Positions 35,606 to 44,026 of a stretch of DNA of 64,000 nt are shown in pieces; the stretch's first letter is position 1; the number at the start of each line of letters is the position of its first letter. The stretch is from Bacillota bacterium (GTDB lineage: Bacteria; Bacillota; Clostridia; Lachnospirales; Lachnospiraceae): positions 682,001 through 746,000 of the forward strand of contig JAEVYT010000030.1 of the NCBI GenBank assembly GCA_023392615.1, given 5' to 3'. The notes beneath the pieces are model-generated. The model did not search any database and was not told the origin of the DNA. It saw only the letters and a program-made list of their open reading frames with translations. Position numbers and translations under genes: made by a program.

Positions 35606-36802
35606 TTAAAAAATACCAAACTTCTTTTTCTTATAGAATGGTTCAACGCTTTTTATTGCATCTTTTCCAAATTCACTAGATACCGGGACAAAATCAAGGA
35701 ACTTGCCATTGGAAAAAGGAATGCCAGCATCGGCTATACCACTAAAAACTTCATTTTTATCACCAGAGAAATCGACAACGATAAGATAGCTTTGTTCATT
35801 CTCTTTCATCATTAATCTAAGATATGCAGCTTTAATATTCTTATTAGTTTTAAGGTATTTACTAATCTCATCAACCATCTTTTGAGGATATTCAGCTGGT
35901 TCACCAAGCATAACTTTTGTATCTTTATCTGCTATTTGTTCTGTTATCACAGAATTTTGAGGTGTGCTATTTGCTGCACTTTCAATTGCATTAATCATGT
36001 CTTTTGTTAAAATAATATTTACTCCAAATGGATTAATGGATATTCCATTGGCTTTATCAATAAAGCACTTAATATCATAAAAGGTTGCAATATTACCGCT
36101 AAACTTTTGCTCTGGGTCAAACTTTCTCAATTCATTCCAATCGGTAAAAAATGGATAAAAGACTTTGTCTTCAGAATTGGTTATTAAAGGGAATTGTAAT
36201 GTGCTCTCTTCCTTTACAACAAAGTTTCCGTCCTCTGAATTAGATTTCTCCATATTCAGTTTACTTGCATCAAAAGGCATAAGATATCTTGCGTTATATA
36301 TCTCCTTGAACATATTTGATTCCATATCCTGTGAGGCTTTCTTTCTGTTCAGCTCCTGAAAGAAAAAGTTAGCAGTACAAACTAAGGTTGGATTCATTAT
36401 TGGTCTGTTGATTACCGGAACATCTGTAAAATCCGGCTTGTCGATGACATCAAACAAACTCATAACCAAATGAGTCTGACCGTTATCAATTACAAGCATT
36501 TCAAAACCGCTTCGATATAAATCACCAAACATAAATATTCTTTCTTCTTTGTTATTTTCTACAGGCTTAATGAATATCTGTTGCTGCATTATATAGTCCT
36601 GATATAGTTCGTAATATTGTTTTTCTGTAAATATGTATGCGGTTGGTTTACCATTCTCAAAATCAAGATAGTAATTATTTGTGTAAGGCATATAGGCAAT
36701 CCACAATAATTCATCTGTTTTTATACGATTAATTATTTCGTTATATAATTGTTTATCCTTGGTTGAATCAAAATTTTTAATAATCTGTTGTATTGTTTCC
36801 AT
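35606..36802 (-). CDS. SseB-family protein (two-domain)
   Basis: 398 residues. The N-terminal part (LLWIAYMPYTNNYYLDFENGKPTAYIFTEKQYYELY) has SseB features and the C-terminal part (GEPAEYPQKMVDEISKYLKTNKNIKAAYLRLM...YLIVVDFSG) matches the SseB C-terminal domain. SseB-like proteins are known for serine sensitivity phenotypes and often accompany polymorphic toxin or secretion loci, with unclear biochemistry. ATG 36802 follows AAAGGAGAAACGAAGAGATT. No partner gene is apparent. Confidence 0.8.
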   Translation of the reverse strand: METIQQIIKNFDSTKDKQLYNEIINRIKTDELLWIAYMPYTNNYYLDFENGKPTAYIFTEKQYYELYQDYIMQQQIFIKPVENNKEERIFMFGDLYRSGFEMLVIDNGQTHLVMSLFDVIDKPDFTDVPVINRPIMNPTLVCTANFFFQELNRKKASQDMESNMFKEIYNARYLMPFDASKLNMEKSNSEDGNFVVKEESTLQFPLITNSEDKVFYPFFTDWNELRKFDPEQKFSGNIATFYDIKCFIDKANGISINPFGVNIILTKDMINAIESAANSTPQNSVITEQIADKDTKVMLGEPAEYPQKMVDEISKYLKTNKNIKAAYLRLMMKENEQSYLIVVDFSGDKNEVFSGIADAGIPFSNGKFLDFVPVSSEFGKDAIKSVEPFYKKKKFGIF

Positions 36803-36885
36803 AATCTCTTCGTTTCTCCTTTTGTATTAAATCGAATTATTATATATTGTTATTCTCTTATATGGTGGATGCTTCAATATGCAAA

Positions 36886-38052
36886 TCATCCGCATTTATG
36901 CGATACCTTTTTCTTTCGGAAAGCCTTCCTGATTATTGGTTTCTTAATTTCAATAGCCCCTTCAGGACATAATTCCTGACAACAATAGCAACGAATACAG
37001 CGCTCATATTTATAGGACGGAGGATTTTCCTTATTCCCATCATGCCAGTTTAAAGCCTTGGGATCAACCGGGCACATCGTTACACAAACACCGCATTTTT
37101 TACATTTGCTATTTATGATATACGGTTTAGGGACTATAAAGCTATTTAAATGCTTCAACAAAGATTCTCCCGATTTTAGACCTTTGATAGGATCTCTGTC
37201 CACTATGAATTCTAGGTCTTTAAAACTATCGATAGGATCTCCGACTAGCTCAATCTTGTTCACGTCATATGTGCCAAGACCTGCAGCTTCACCCATTGTA
37301 ATTGTATGAGAGTATGCAGGGTCAACGCCGATTATACGACATACAGTAGCATCCAAAGCGATGGGATCTGATGAAAACAGTAGTAGTTCCATTTTTCTGG
37401 GAGTACCGTTCAGCGGACCATTTCCTTCCATAGCAATTATTCCATCCATTATGTAGAGCCTCGGTCTGATAAAGGTGTTGATATCAACAAGCATTTTTGC
37501 AAAATCAACAGGATCGGGAAGCTTTACATGAAATTCACTTTTAAGCAACCCTGGAACACAACCAAACTGATTTTTAATTGAGCCGGTTAACTTTAAAAAA
37601 GCATGAGTCTTCAGTTTCGGCAGGCTAATTAATCCATCGCATTCCAGAACTCCATTTGCCAGAGTCAATTTTTTGTTTTGGATTGCTTCTTTAAAAAATA
37701 CCTCTTTGCCGTTATTGAAATCACATATATGTATATCCAATTCTTTGGCTACTGCGGCACAACCTGTCTTTTTGGCTGCATTTTCAGCTGAACCAAATCC
37801 TGGAGAATCGCCATAAGTAAGATTTACCCCATTGTTCTTAAAAATCTCAGCGACTGATTTAAAAACAGTGGGATGAGTAGTTGCAGCTTTTTCCGGAGGT
37901 ACAGCCATAATCCAATTTGGTTTTAATAGAATTTTTTCTCCTGGTTTTACAAAAACGGATGGTCCACCCAAAAGATCAATTCCTCTTTGTACCGCCGTTT
38001 TCACTTGCTCATAATCATAACTTTTGCATCTTACTAATGCAACTTTAGACAT
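36886..38052 (-). CDS. DUF362 protein with C-terminal 2[4Fe-4S] ferredoxin
   Basis: 388 residues. A DUF362 domain (about 5-290: LLKPNWIMAVPPEKAATTHP, GDSPGFGSAENA, LISLPKLKTHAFLKLTGSIKNQFGCVPG) and a ferredoxin module with CKKCGVCVTMCP and CIRCYCCQELCPEGAI. The family is common in anaerobes and probably moves electrons; the exact partner is unknown. ATG 38052 follows AACGGAGTTGATTTT. It follows the cupin gene but is separated from it by a terminator. Confidence 0.92.
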   Translation of the reverse strand: MSKVALVRCKSYDYEQVKTAVQRGIDLLGGPSVFVKPGEKILLKPNWIMAVPPEKAATTHPTVFKSVAEIFKNNGVNLTYGDSPGFGSAENAAKKTGCAAVAKELDIHICDFNNGKEVFFKEAIQNKKLTLANGVLECDGLISLPKLKTHAFLKLTGSIKNQFGCVPGLLKSEFHVKLPDPVDFAKMLVDINTFIRPRLYIMDGIIAMEGNGPLNGTPRKMELLLFSSDPIALDATVCRIIGVDPAYSHTITMGEAAGLGTYDVNKIELVGDPIDSFKDLEFIVDRDPIKGLKSGESLLKHLNSFIVPKPYIINSKCKKCGVCVTMCPVDPKALNWHDGNKENPPSYKYERCIRCYCCQELCPEGAIEIKKPIIRKAFRKKKVSHKCG

Positions 38053-38088
38053 AAAATCAACTCCGTTTCATACAATTTATTTATTGTT

Positions 38089-38131
38089 AAAAACCCAACT
38101 TTCCATTATTGCTACTATGGGAAGTTGGGTT
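38089..38131 (-). terminator. Terminator of the cupin gene
   Basis: AACCCAACTT/AAGTTGGGTT stem (38092-38101 with 38122-38131) followed by TTTTT on the minus strand, ending transcription from 38550. Confidence 0.75.
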
Positions 38132-38202
38132 ATCCTCAGTTCCTTAAGCGGATTTTCACGGATTTTTAGTTTTTATCACTTACAAACAATAAATCAAAGG
38201 TC

Positions 38203-38550
38203 TTATACATTTGCATCTGTTGCAAAGGCTTCTGTACCCATTGGTGAAATTGTAACAAATAGACGCAAGACACCATCACCAATATTTATAACCTGTAAAC
38301 TTTCCTGCCCATCTACCTGCATTAACTCACCCACTTGTAGAGGTGTTTCGCTGCCATCCGTGACAACTTTGGCATTGCCCTCCATGACTTGTAGGAATAG
38401 GGTTGATTCAAGATGTGTATGTCCCGGCAGTATTTCGCCTTTTGCAATGTTAAGCACGAAGGCAATTACATTATCACTTTTGTAAAGCATTCTTTTGGCG
38501 ATTTTCCCCTCTGGTTCATGAAAATAATTATTAATCGTATACTTGTTCAT
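38203..38550 (-). CDS. Cupin-domain protein
   Basis: 115 residues, one small beta-barrel. The conserved motif region GEILPGHTHLESTLFLQVMEGNAKV carries the metal-binding His-His-Glu pattern of cupin_2. ATG 38550 follows GGAGAAATTAACT. It could be an enzyme or a ligand-binding protein. A terminator follows at 38089-38131. Confidence 0.88.
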   Translation of the reverse strand: MNKYTINNYFHEPEGKIAKRMLYKSDNVIAFVLNIAKGEILPGHTHLESTLFLQVMEGNAKVVTDGSETPLQVGELMQVDGQESLQVINIGDGVLRLFVTISPMGTEAFATDANV

Positions 38551-38620
38551 AGTTAATTTCTCCTTTAGTTTAAACTTAAAGTTTAATATACCCTAATTGA
38601 GACATATCATAACTTTTTAT

Positions 38621-39439
38621 CTAGAAGATGTTGAAATATAAATTCAACCATTGTCTGGCTGCGGACGTAAACTGTTCCGCTTGCTCTATTTGCAGATTGT
38701 GTCCTGCACGGTCAAACACCATATATGACGCAGAGGAATAATTCTCAAGGAGCTTGAATTGATCCTGATAACCGACTTCTGTGTCATTTCTTCCTGTTAA
38801 AATTAAACACGGTTTATCAAATGGTTTCTCAAGAGTATCCACATCATATGAAAATGCTCCATCAAGAACTTCATTCAGAAAATAACTGTTATGAAGTGAT
38901 AATGAATCATATATATCATTCTTGAATCTTTTCCAAACCTCTCTATTACGAATTACGGAGATATATTCAAAAGATTTTCTTTCCGCTTCGCTTAACTCAG
39001 ATAAAAAGATATCATCGGATTCCATTACTTTTAATTCCGGCACTTTGCCCATACGATATCCGGGAATTATGAGTGGACAGATAAGTAACAGACCTAATAC
39101 TTGCTCCGGTCTTTGCTTTACCATCCCTCGTGATAGATAACCTCCATAGGATTCTCCAACCAATATGAATTTTTTATTGGGTATGATAGTATCTATGAGT
39201 TGAGATATGATTTCAAGCATATTATCTGAATTTTTTATACGGTCGCTTTCTTTTGATTTTCCCATACCCGGCAAATCTATGTAGATACGTTGAAAATTTT
39301 GTAAACCGGACTCAAACACGGGTTCCATACAACCTGACATGATTTTATGGTCAACGCCCCATCCATGAAGCATAATGACAGGGGTTCCGGTTCCGATGAT
39401 TTGATAATATATTTTTGCTCCATTTATAAATGTATCCAT
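38621..39439 (-). CDS. Alpha/beta hydrolase
   Basis: 272 residues. Oxyanion region MLHGWGVDH, nucleophile elbow LVGESYGGYLSRG (Ser about 103), acid in LTGRNDTEVGY and base in DRAGHNLQIEQ. It is a serine hydrolase of small esters or related compounds. ATG 39439 follows AGGTGTGAAAAT. Probably a single gene between the arsenic operon and the cupin gene. Confidence 0.92.
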   Translation of the reverse strand: MDTFINGAKIYYQIIGTGTPVIMLHGWGVDHKIMSGCMEPVFESGLQNFQRIYIDLPGMGKSKESDRIKNSDNMLEIISQLIDTIIPNKKFILVGESYGGYLSRGMVKQRPEQVLGLLLICPLIIPGYRMGKVPELKVMESDDIFLSELSEAERKSFEYISVIRNREVWKRFKNDIYDSLSLHNSYFLNEVLDGAFSYDVDTLEKPFDKPCLILTGRNDTEVGYQDQFKLLENYSSASYMVFDRAGHNLQIEQAEQFTSAARQWLNLYFNIF

Positions 39440-39759
39440 ATTTTCACACCTAATGATTACATCTTGTAACCTTTCTTTCTACTAAACTTAGAAAATCGAG
39501 ATTGTTAATTTGCGCGAGTCATACCACGAATTATTTGATTCTATCCTTTTATGTAATGCTATTGTATCATATATCAAGATGATATTCCATACATTACCAG
39601 ACTTAAACTGATTTTGAATTGATTTCAGTAACCGTTTCAGTAACCGTAATAACGATCCTTAATCGTAAACCCAAATGATTTCTCCTATATTTGTCTACAA
39701 AAAAGCGGCAAAAGTATATTGTCAATACTTTTGCCGCTTATATCATCCAAAAGAATTAT
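39440..39759. other. Spacer with a 12-bp tandem repeat and the arsenic-operon terminator
   Basis: TTTCAGTAACCG occurs twice in tandem (39623-39634 and 39635-39646). Apart from the terminator at 39699-39739 I see no gene here. Confidence 0.4.
39699..39739 (-). terminator. Terminator of the arsR-hgcAB-acr3-arsC operon
   Basis: A perfect 15-bp stem (39703-39717 with 39725-39739), 7-base loop, then TTTTTT on the minus strand, 21 bases after the arsC stop. Confidence 0.9.
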
Positions 39760-40164
39760 TTAAATTGACTTGAGATGGCCAACTAAACGTAATATATTTT
39801 GCTCAATCTCATCAATAACATGCATAAACTCTTCGTCACTTTTTCCTGTGGGATCTTCCAGCCCCCAGTCGAAACGTTCCTTACAAGGAAGGTTCGGGCA
39901 ATTAACATTGCAGCCCATCGTGATGACAACATCGACTGGAGGGATATCCGATAAAAGCTTGGAATACTGTGTGGCCTCCATATCGATACCATAATAATGT
40001 TTCATAAGTCTGACTGCATCCTGGTTGATTTGTGGTTTGGTTTCTGTGCCTGCTGAATAACTTTCAAATATTTTAGAGCCATAACGCTTACCAAATGCTT
40101 CAGCAATTTGACTTCTACATGAATTGTGGACACAGATAAATGCTACTTTTGGCAACATGTACAT
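39760..40164 (-). CDS. arsC: Arsenate reductase, thioredoxin-coupled LMW-phosphatase type
   Basis: 134 residues. The P-loop ICVHNSCRSQ holds the CX5R nucleophile (Cys11, Arg17); the redox cysteines are in MGCNVNCPNLPC (about 83-92), and DWGLEDPTGKSDEEF is the acid loop. It reduces arsenate to arsenite using thioredoxin. ATG 40164 follows GAAAGGAG. It overlaps the upstream GNAT gene by 22 bases and is the last gene of the operon. The product, arsenite, would be exported by the Acr3 pump encoded two genes upstream. Confidence 0.95.
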   Translation of the reverse strand: MYMLPKVAFICVHNSCRSQIAEAFGKRYGSKIFESYSAGTETKPQINQDAVRLMKHYYGIDMEATQYSKLLSDIPPVDVVITMGCNVNCPNLPCKERFDWGLEDPTGKSDEEFMHVIDEIEQNILRLVGHLKSI

Positions 40165-40679
40165 GTTTCTCCTTTCGGTTCATCAGAAGGGATGCGGCGT
40201 TCCATTAACACTGTATTACGCCACACTCCGAATTTATCTTTCCCTATTTTTTCACGATATCCTACCATCCGGTAGCCGCATTTTTCATGAAGACGTATAC
40301 TAGCGATGTTATCCTGCATAATGCCGGATTGTAATGTCCAGTATCCGGCTTTCTCTGATTCGGTGGAAAGAGCATTGAGTAAAGCCGCCCCAATTCCTTT
40401 TCCGCGATGCGTTTCACGAATATATACGCTGACCTCTGCTACGCCACCATAAACACATCGACTGGATACTGGGGATAAACTACACCATCCAATCATTACC
40501 CCATCCAGTTCTGCAACCAGACGACAGTTCTTGATATGATTACTATCCCACTCATCATAGGTGGGACAATCTGTCTGAAAAGTTGCAAGATTAGTCTTTA
40601 AACCCTCAGAATAGATACTGGATACATGAATCCAATCTGTTGATAGCATATCCCTAATAATTATTTTTGAATTATTCAT
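40143..40679 (-). CDS. GNAT acetyltransferase (ArsN/phosphinothricin-type) with Cys-rich tail
   Basis: 178 residues. The GNAT core (GGVAEVSVYIRETHRGKGIGAALLNAL, SIRLHEKCGYRMVG) resembles phosphinothricin N-acetyltransferases, the group that includes ArsN1, which detoxifies the arsenic antibiotic arsinothricin. A C-terminal tail GETCTCCQK carries three cysteines that could bind arsenite. ATG 40679 follows AAGGATGATAAAATCT; it overlaps acr3 by eight bases at one end and arsC by 22 at the other. The operon context supports an arsenical substrate. Confidence 0.85.
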   Translation of the reverse strand: MNNSKIIIRDMLSTDWIHVSSIYSEGLKTNLATFQTDCPTYDEWDSNHIKNCRLVAELDGVMIGWCSLSPVSSRCVYGGVAEVSVYIRETHRGKGIGAALLNALSTESEKAGYWTLQSGIMQDNIASIRLHEKCGYRMVGYREKIGKDKFGVWRNTVLMERRIPSDEPKGETCTCCQK

Positions 40680-41745
40680 AGATTTTATCATCCTTACTCT
40701 TAGTATAATACTTTGTTTTTAAGAATAATGCAATATTTACCAGTGCAATCATAACCGGAACTTCAATTAACGGCCCGATTACTGCTGCGAAAGCCTGATC
40801 CGATGCAATGCCAAATACTGCTGCCGCTACGGCAATCGCTAATTCAAAATTGTTACTTGCTGCAGTAAAAGATAAGGTGATGGATTGTTCATAGTTAAAT
40901 TTATTTTTGTATGAGATATAAAAGCTTACGAAAAACATAATAATGAAATAGATTAATAAGGGAATTGCTATTCTCACGACATTCATCGGATGTTGTATGA
41001 TCTGCTCACCCTTCGTACAGAACATAATTACAATTGTATACAATAACGCGATTAATGCAAAGGGTGATATTTTGGGTAGGAACTGCCTTTCGTACCAATC
41101 CATTCCTTTCACACGCCCAAGTATAAATCGGGTCAGGAAACCTGCTGCAAAGGGAATGCCAAGATAAATCAGTACACTCTTTGCAACCTCCCACATAGAG
41201 ACATGAACTTCCTTGCCTCCCCAGGAGAAGCCGAGTAAATTCGGTAATAATGTGATAAAGAAATAAATATACACGGAATATAATAGTATTTGAAAGATCG
41301 AATTCAGGGCAACCAATGCGGCACAATATTCATTGTCGCCCTTTGCTAATGTATTCCACACAATTACCATGGCGATACATCTTGCAAGTCCGATGATGAT
41401 TAAACCCATAGCAAATCCGGATAAATCAGGCAGGAATGTAACTGCGAGAGCAAACATAAGAATAGGTCCTATAATCCAGTTTTGTATCAAAGATATCAGA
41501 AATACCTTTTTGTTCTGTGATACTTCTCCAATCTTTTCGTATTTTATTTTTGCGAGAGGTGGATACATCATAATAATTAAGCCTATCGCAATTGGCCATG
41601 ATATTGTTCCTGTACTCATTCCTTCTATGGATTTGCCAAGAGTTGGAAAGATGTAACCAAGAATTACTCCAAACGCCATTGCGATAAATATCCATAGGGT
41701 AAGGAATCGATCCAAAAAACCTAATTTTACTTTTTCTTTACTCAT
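40672..41745 (-). CDS. acr3: Arsenite efflux transporter, Acr3 family
   Basis: 357 residues, ten predicted helices. Acr3 hallmarks: ARCIAMVIVWN with the essential Cys123, FTAASNNFELAIAVAAAVFG in the later half, and the typical start LGFLDRFLTLWIFIAMAFG. It expels As(III) driven by the proton gradient. ATG 41745 follows GTAGGAGATTAAA. It lies 177 bases after hgcB without a terminator between. Confidence 0.95.
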   Translation of the reverse strand: MSKEKVKLGFLDRFLTLWIFIAMAFGVILGYIFPTLGKSIEGMSTGTISWPIAIGLIIMMYPPLAKIKYEKIGEVSQNKKVFLISLIQNWIIGPILMFALAVTFLPDLSGFAMGLIIIGLARCIAMVIVWNTLAKGDNEYCAALVALNSIFQILLYSVYIYFFITLLPNLLGFSWGGKEVHVSMWEVAKSVLIYLGIPFAAGFLTRFILGRVKGMDWYERQFLPKISPFALIALLYTIVIMFCTKGEQIIQHPMNVVRIAIPLLIYFIIMFFVSFYISYKNKFNYEQSITLSFTAASNNFELAIAVAAAVFGIASDQAFAAVIGPLIEVPVMIALVNIALFLKTKYYTKSKDDKIYE

Positions 41746-41922
41746 TTTAATCTCCTACTATAATTTTATAAAATACATGGTTAGGATGTCAGAGGTCTTT
41801 CAAATTGATAATCAAAAAAATTTGCAATGCAAGCTAAATGATTTTGTAATGCATGTTAAAGCCTAACAATTATGAGATAGCTTAGAACAATACGCTTTTG
41901 ACACTACAAACGATACATTTGA

Positions 41923-42219
41923 TTAACAGCATCCACTGTTGTTACTAGAGCAATCACAACTAGGTTCAGTTCCTGTCAGCCATCCTCGAATGATTGCACT
42001 TGCACACCCTACACCGGGGTTGACTTCCAATGCCTTGAACGGACAATTCTTTACACAAGCTCCGCATTCAATACAAGAGTTAAGGTGATTTATTAATGCT
42101 TTTTTCTCTTCTAATTCAAATACGTGATGAGGACAAACCTCTATACATCTTCCGCATCCGGTGCATTTTTCTGAGATCAGCTTAAGTGTTGCTACATTGT
42201 TAAGATATTGATGTTTCAT
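41923..42219 (-). CDS. hgcB: HgcB, ferredoxin partner of the mercury methyltransferase
   Basis: 98 residues. Two 4Fe-4S motifs: Cys19/22/25/29 (CTGCGRCIEVCP) and Cys49/52/55/59 (CIECGACVKNCP). Downstream is PGVGCASAI with Cys72, the conserved extra cysteine of HgcB, and a C-terminal tail with Cys88, Cys90 and the terminal pair Cys97-Cys98. HgcB is thought to hand electrons to the HgcA corrinoid and to bind Hg(II). ATG 42219 follows AGAGGGAGGTTAC. It follows hgcA by 82 bases, the usual order. Confidence 0.92.
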   Translation of the reverse strand: MKHQYLNNVATLKLISEKCTGCGRCIEVCPHHVFELEEKKALINHLNSCIECGACVKNCPFKALEVNPGVGCASAIIRGWLTGTEPSCDCSSNNSGCC

Positions 42220-42301
42220 GTAACCTCCCTCTGATAATTGTATAACATTCTTTCAAGAGTGATAAGTACATATCCAAAGTTACATAACTTTGTTATGAAT
42301 T

Positions 42302-43486
42302 TTATAGTATTACGAACAAATTGATAAGTAATGTGATTATGCCCAATCCAATTGATATAAGAATGGCAGGTATTGCGGTTTTCATCTCTTTTAATACACC
42401 TGAGTATGAGGTATAAGTAGATGACCCGGTAAAATTCATCGCAAAATAAGCGGATACGGATGGTAGTGCGAATAAATACCCGAATCCTCTTAGAATCTCA
42501 AAGGAATTAGAGGAAGGCCAACCGTTAATTACTATTATAGATATGGTCCATAGTAAACCAAGAATCCAACCCTTCATAGCAAAAGCTTTAACCGGTATCC
42601 ATGGAAGGAGTAACGGAGTTAAAAAACAACCTGATATAACAGCACCGGCGTAAGCATAAAAATCGATAATACCAAAGCGGTTTACAGCCAGTAAGTTTAG
42701 AAGAAACATCGCTCCAAATACATAGATAGAGGGTTTAAAGGAAGATACAATCTCAACGGGGGTTAAGACAAGTCGATCCTTTGTTGTGAATAATACTTCC
42801 CTCATCTTTTCAGTTGCTTTGAAACCGGAATTGATAAAGACTTTTACATCTTCTGCTCTGACAGGACCATATACTATCTGAAAACCGGTTTGCTTAGTGA
42901 CTTCGTAACCCATCACTCCGGGAGCACCAAGCTGTGGGAGGATGATTTTCTTATGAGAAATCAAATCTGAGAGTCTTGATTTTGTGATACGATTTATTAA
43001 TTCCGTTGTCCCGAAGGTGCCTTTTCCTGCGGCACACCAAACGTTCACACCTTTTGTATCCAGTACAAGAATCCAGAGGTTCATTCCTGTTAGCTCTTTC
43101 CGTAAAGCATCTAACGTTAATTTATAATTCGCGGTAACTAGTACATTTGAATTTTCATCAGGAGTGCCGATTGCATAAAGTCCAGGATTAACCAAATAGC
43201 TCATTCTACCGATTCCCCATCGTACCTTCCAAGCGCCTAAAATATCAGACATTACTAGCTTCGTAGAGATCTGCGGAATCGTTCCAACCGTAGTTTGAAG
43301 TTCCCCGCTAATCCAAGGATCTTTTTTATCGTATACAGTAATTGGTTGATCATCGCAGGATGAACCACAACAACAGCAACTACTTGTTATAGTATTATTA
43401 AGGATTTTCACGGAATGAGGTTTTAGCCTTTGTATATTACGTTTCTTATTCGTAACCGCTGTATCGCAACATTGATCTTGATTCAT
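42302..43486 (-). CDS. hgcA: HgcA, corrinoid-dependent mercury methyltransferase
   Basis: 394 residues. A CdhD-like corrinoid-binding domain (about 55-245) contains the diagnostic cap-helix motif NVWCAAGK (148-155), whose Cys151 coordinates cobalt. Five membrane helices follow (about 253-393), with the conserved loop NFTGSSTYTSYSGV. It transfers a methyl group from methylcob(III)amide to Hg(II), giving methylmercury, together with HgcB. The start ATG at 43486 follows AGGAGG. The N-terminal 45 residues are unusually Cys-rich (Cys6, Cys7, CCCCGSSC at 37-44), possibly a metal-binding extension. It lies directly after an ArsR gene. Confidence 0.96.
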   Translation of the reverse strand: MNQDQCCDTAVTNKKRNIQRLKPHSVKILNNTITSSCCCCGSSCDDQPITVYDKKDPWISGELQTTVGTIPQISTKLVMSDILGAWKVRWGIGRMSYLVNPGLYAIGTPDENSNVLVTANYKLTLDALRKELTGMNLWILVLDTKGVNVWCAAGKGTFGTTELINRITKSRLSDLISHKKIILPQLGAPGVMGYEVTKQTGFQIVYGPVRAEDVKVFINSGFKATEKMREVLFTTKDRLVLTPVEIVSSFKPSIYVFGAMFLLNLLAVNRFGIIDFYAYAGAVISGCFLTPLLLPWIPVKAFAMKGWILGLLWTISIIVINGWPSSNSFEILRGFGYLFALPSVSAYFAMNFTGSSTYTSYSGVLKEMKTAIPAILISIGLGIITLLINLFVIL

Positions 43487-43499
43487 AACGAACCTCCTA

Positions 43500-43817
43500 T
43501 TAATCGCAACCATTGTATTCTGTTGCTTGATTGCTATCTCCTACTATCGTTAATTGTGTTAGTAAGTCAATAGCGTTCTGTGATCCCTGTATTGAGATGG
43601 AATAATACGTCCATTTTCCTTCGTTACGTGCGTTCACTATCCCACTCTGCACCAGAATTTTCATATGATGTGATAGAGTCGATTGTCCGATATTTAGTTT
43701 TTCAAGTAATACACAGGCACATTTTTCTCCGCTTTGAAGAAGTTCTAGTATCTGTAATCTGTTTTCGTCACAAAAGGCTTTAAAGACCTTTGCATGATCG
43801 ATATGTTCTTTTGTCAA
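43500..43817 (-). CDS. arsR: ArsR-family metalloregulator
   Basis: 105 residues, winged helix (about 10-85). Helix 3 has the cysteine pair GEKCACVLLEKL, the place of the arsenite-sensing Cys-x-Cys in ArsR, and the recognition helix is NIGQSTLSHHMKILVQSGIV. It represses until As(III), Sb(III) or perhaps Hg(II) binds. Start TTG 43817 follows GAGGTGAATTCAT. It is the first gene of the operon and is driven by the promoter at 43857-43885 with an overlapping palindrome, so autoregulation of hgcAB and the arsenic genes is likely. Confidence 0.93.
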   Translation of the reverse strand: MTKEHIDHAKVFKAFCDENRLQILELLQSGEKCACVLLEKLNIGQSTLSHHMKILVQSGIVNARNEGKWTYYSISIQGSQNAIDLLTQLTIVGDSNQATEYNGCD

Positions 43818-43856
43818 ATGAATTCACCTCATATCTAAATACTTCGATTTGATTTT

Positions 43857-43885
43857 ATTGTAATTCTCAAATCTAAATTTGTCAA
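43857..43885 (-). promoter_or_regulatory. Promoter of the arsR-hgcAB operon
   Basis: TTGACA (43885-43880), 17 bases, TACAAT (43862-43857). An imperfect palindrome CAAATCTAAATTTG (43868-43881) lies in the spacer and is the probable ArsR operator. Confidence 0.8.
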
Positions 43886-43918
43886 TATGAGATTGCTATA
43901 AAATGCATGATAATATAT

Positions 43919-43964
43919 AAAAAAGTAGTCTCAAAAGGTTTGCAACCATTTGATGACTACTTTT
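43919..43964 (-). terminator. Terminator of the lipid-kinase gene
   Basis: GTAGTC...GACTAC stem extended by TCAAA/TTTGA and inner AAGGTT/AACC pairing (43925-43960), followed by TTTTTT on the minus strand. Confidence 0.8.
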
Positions 43965-44026
43965 AATAAGAAGTGGCTTCTATCAGAAGCTTACTTAATG
44001 CAGCAAAATAAACTAGAACATTTTCA

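Noticed and set aside
39623..39646. 12-bp tandem repeat as a phage or plasmid iteron
   Set aside because: Only two units and no replication or integrase gene nearby.
42302..43486. CdhD-type acetyl-CoA synthase corrinoid protein instead of HgcA
   Set aside because: The Cys-containing cap helix, the five C-terminal membrane helices and the adjacent HgcB are not found in CdhD.
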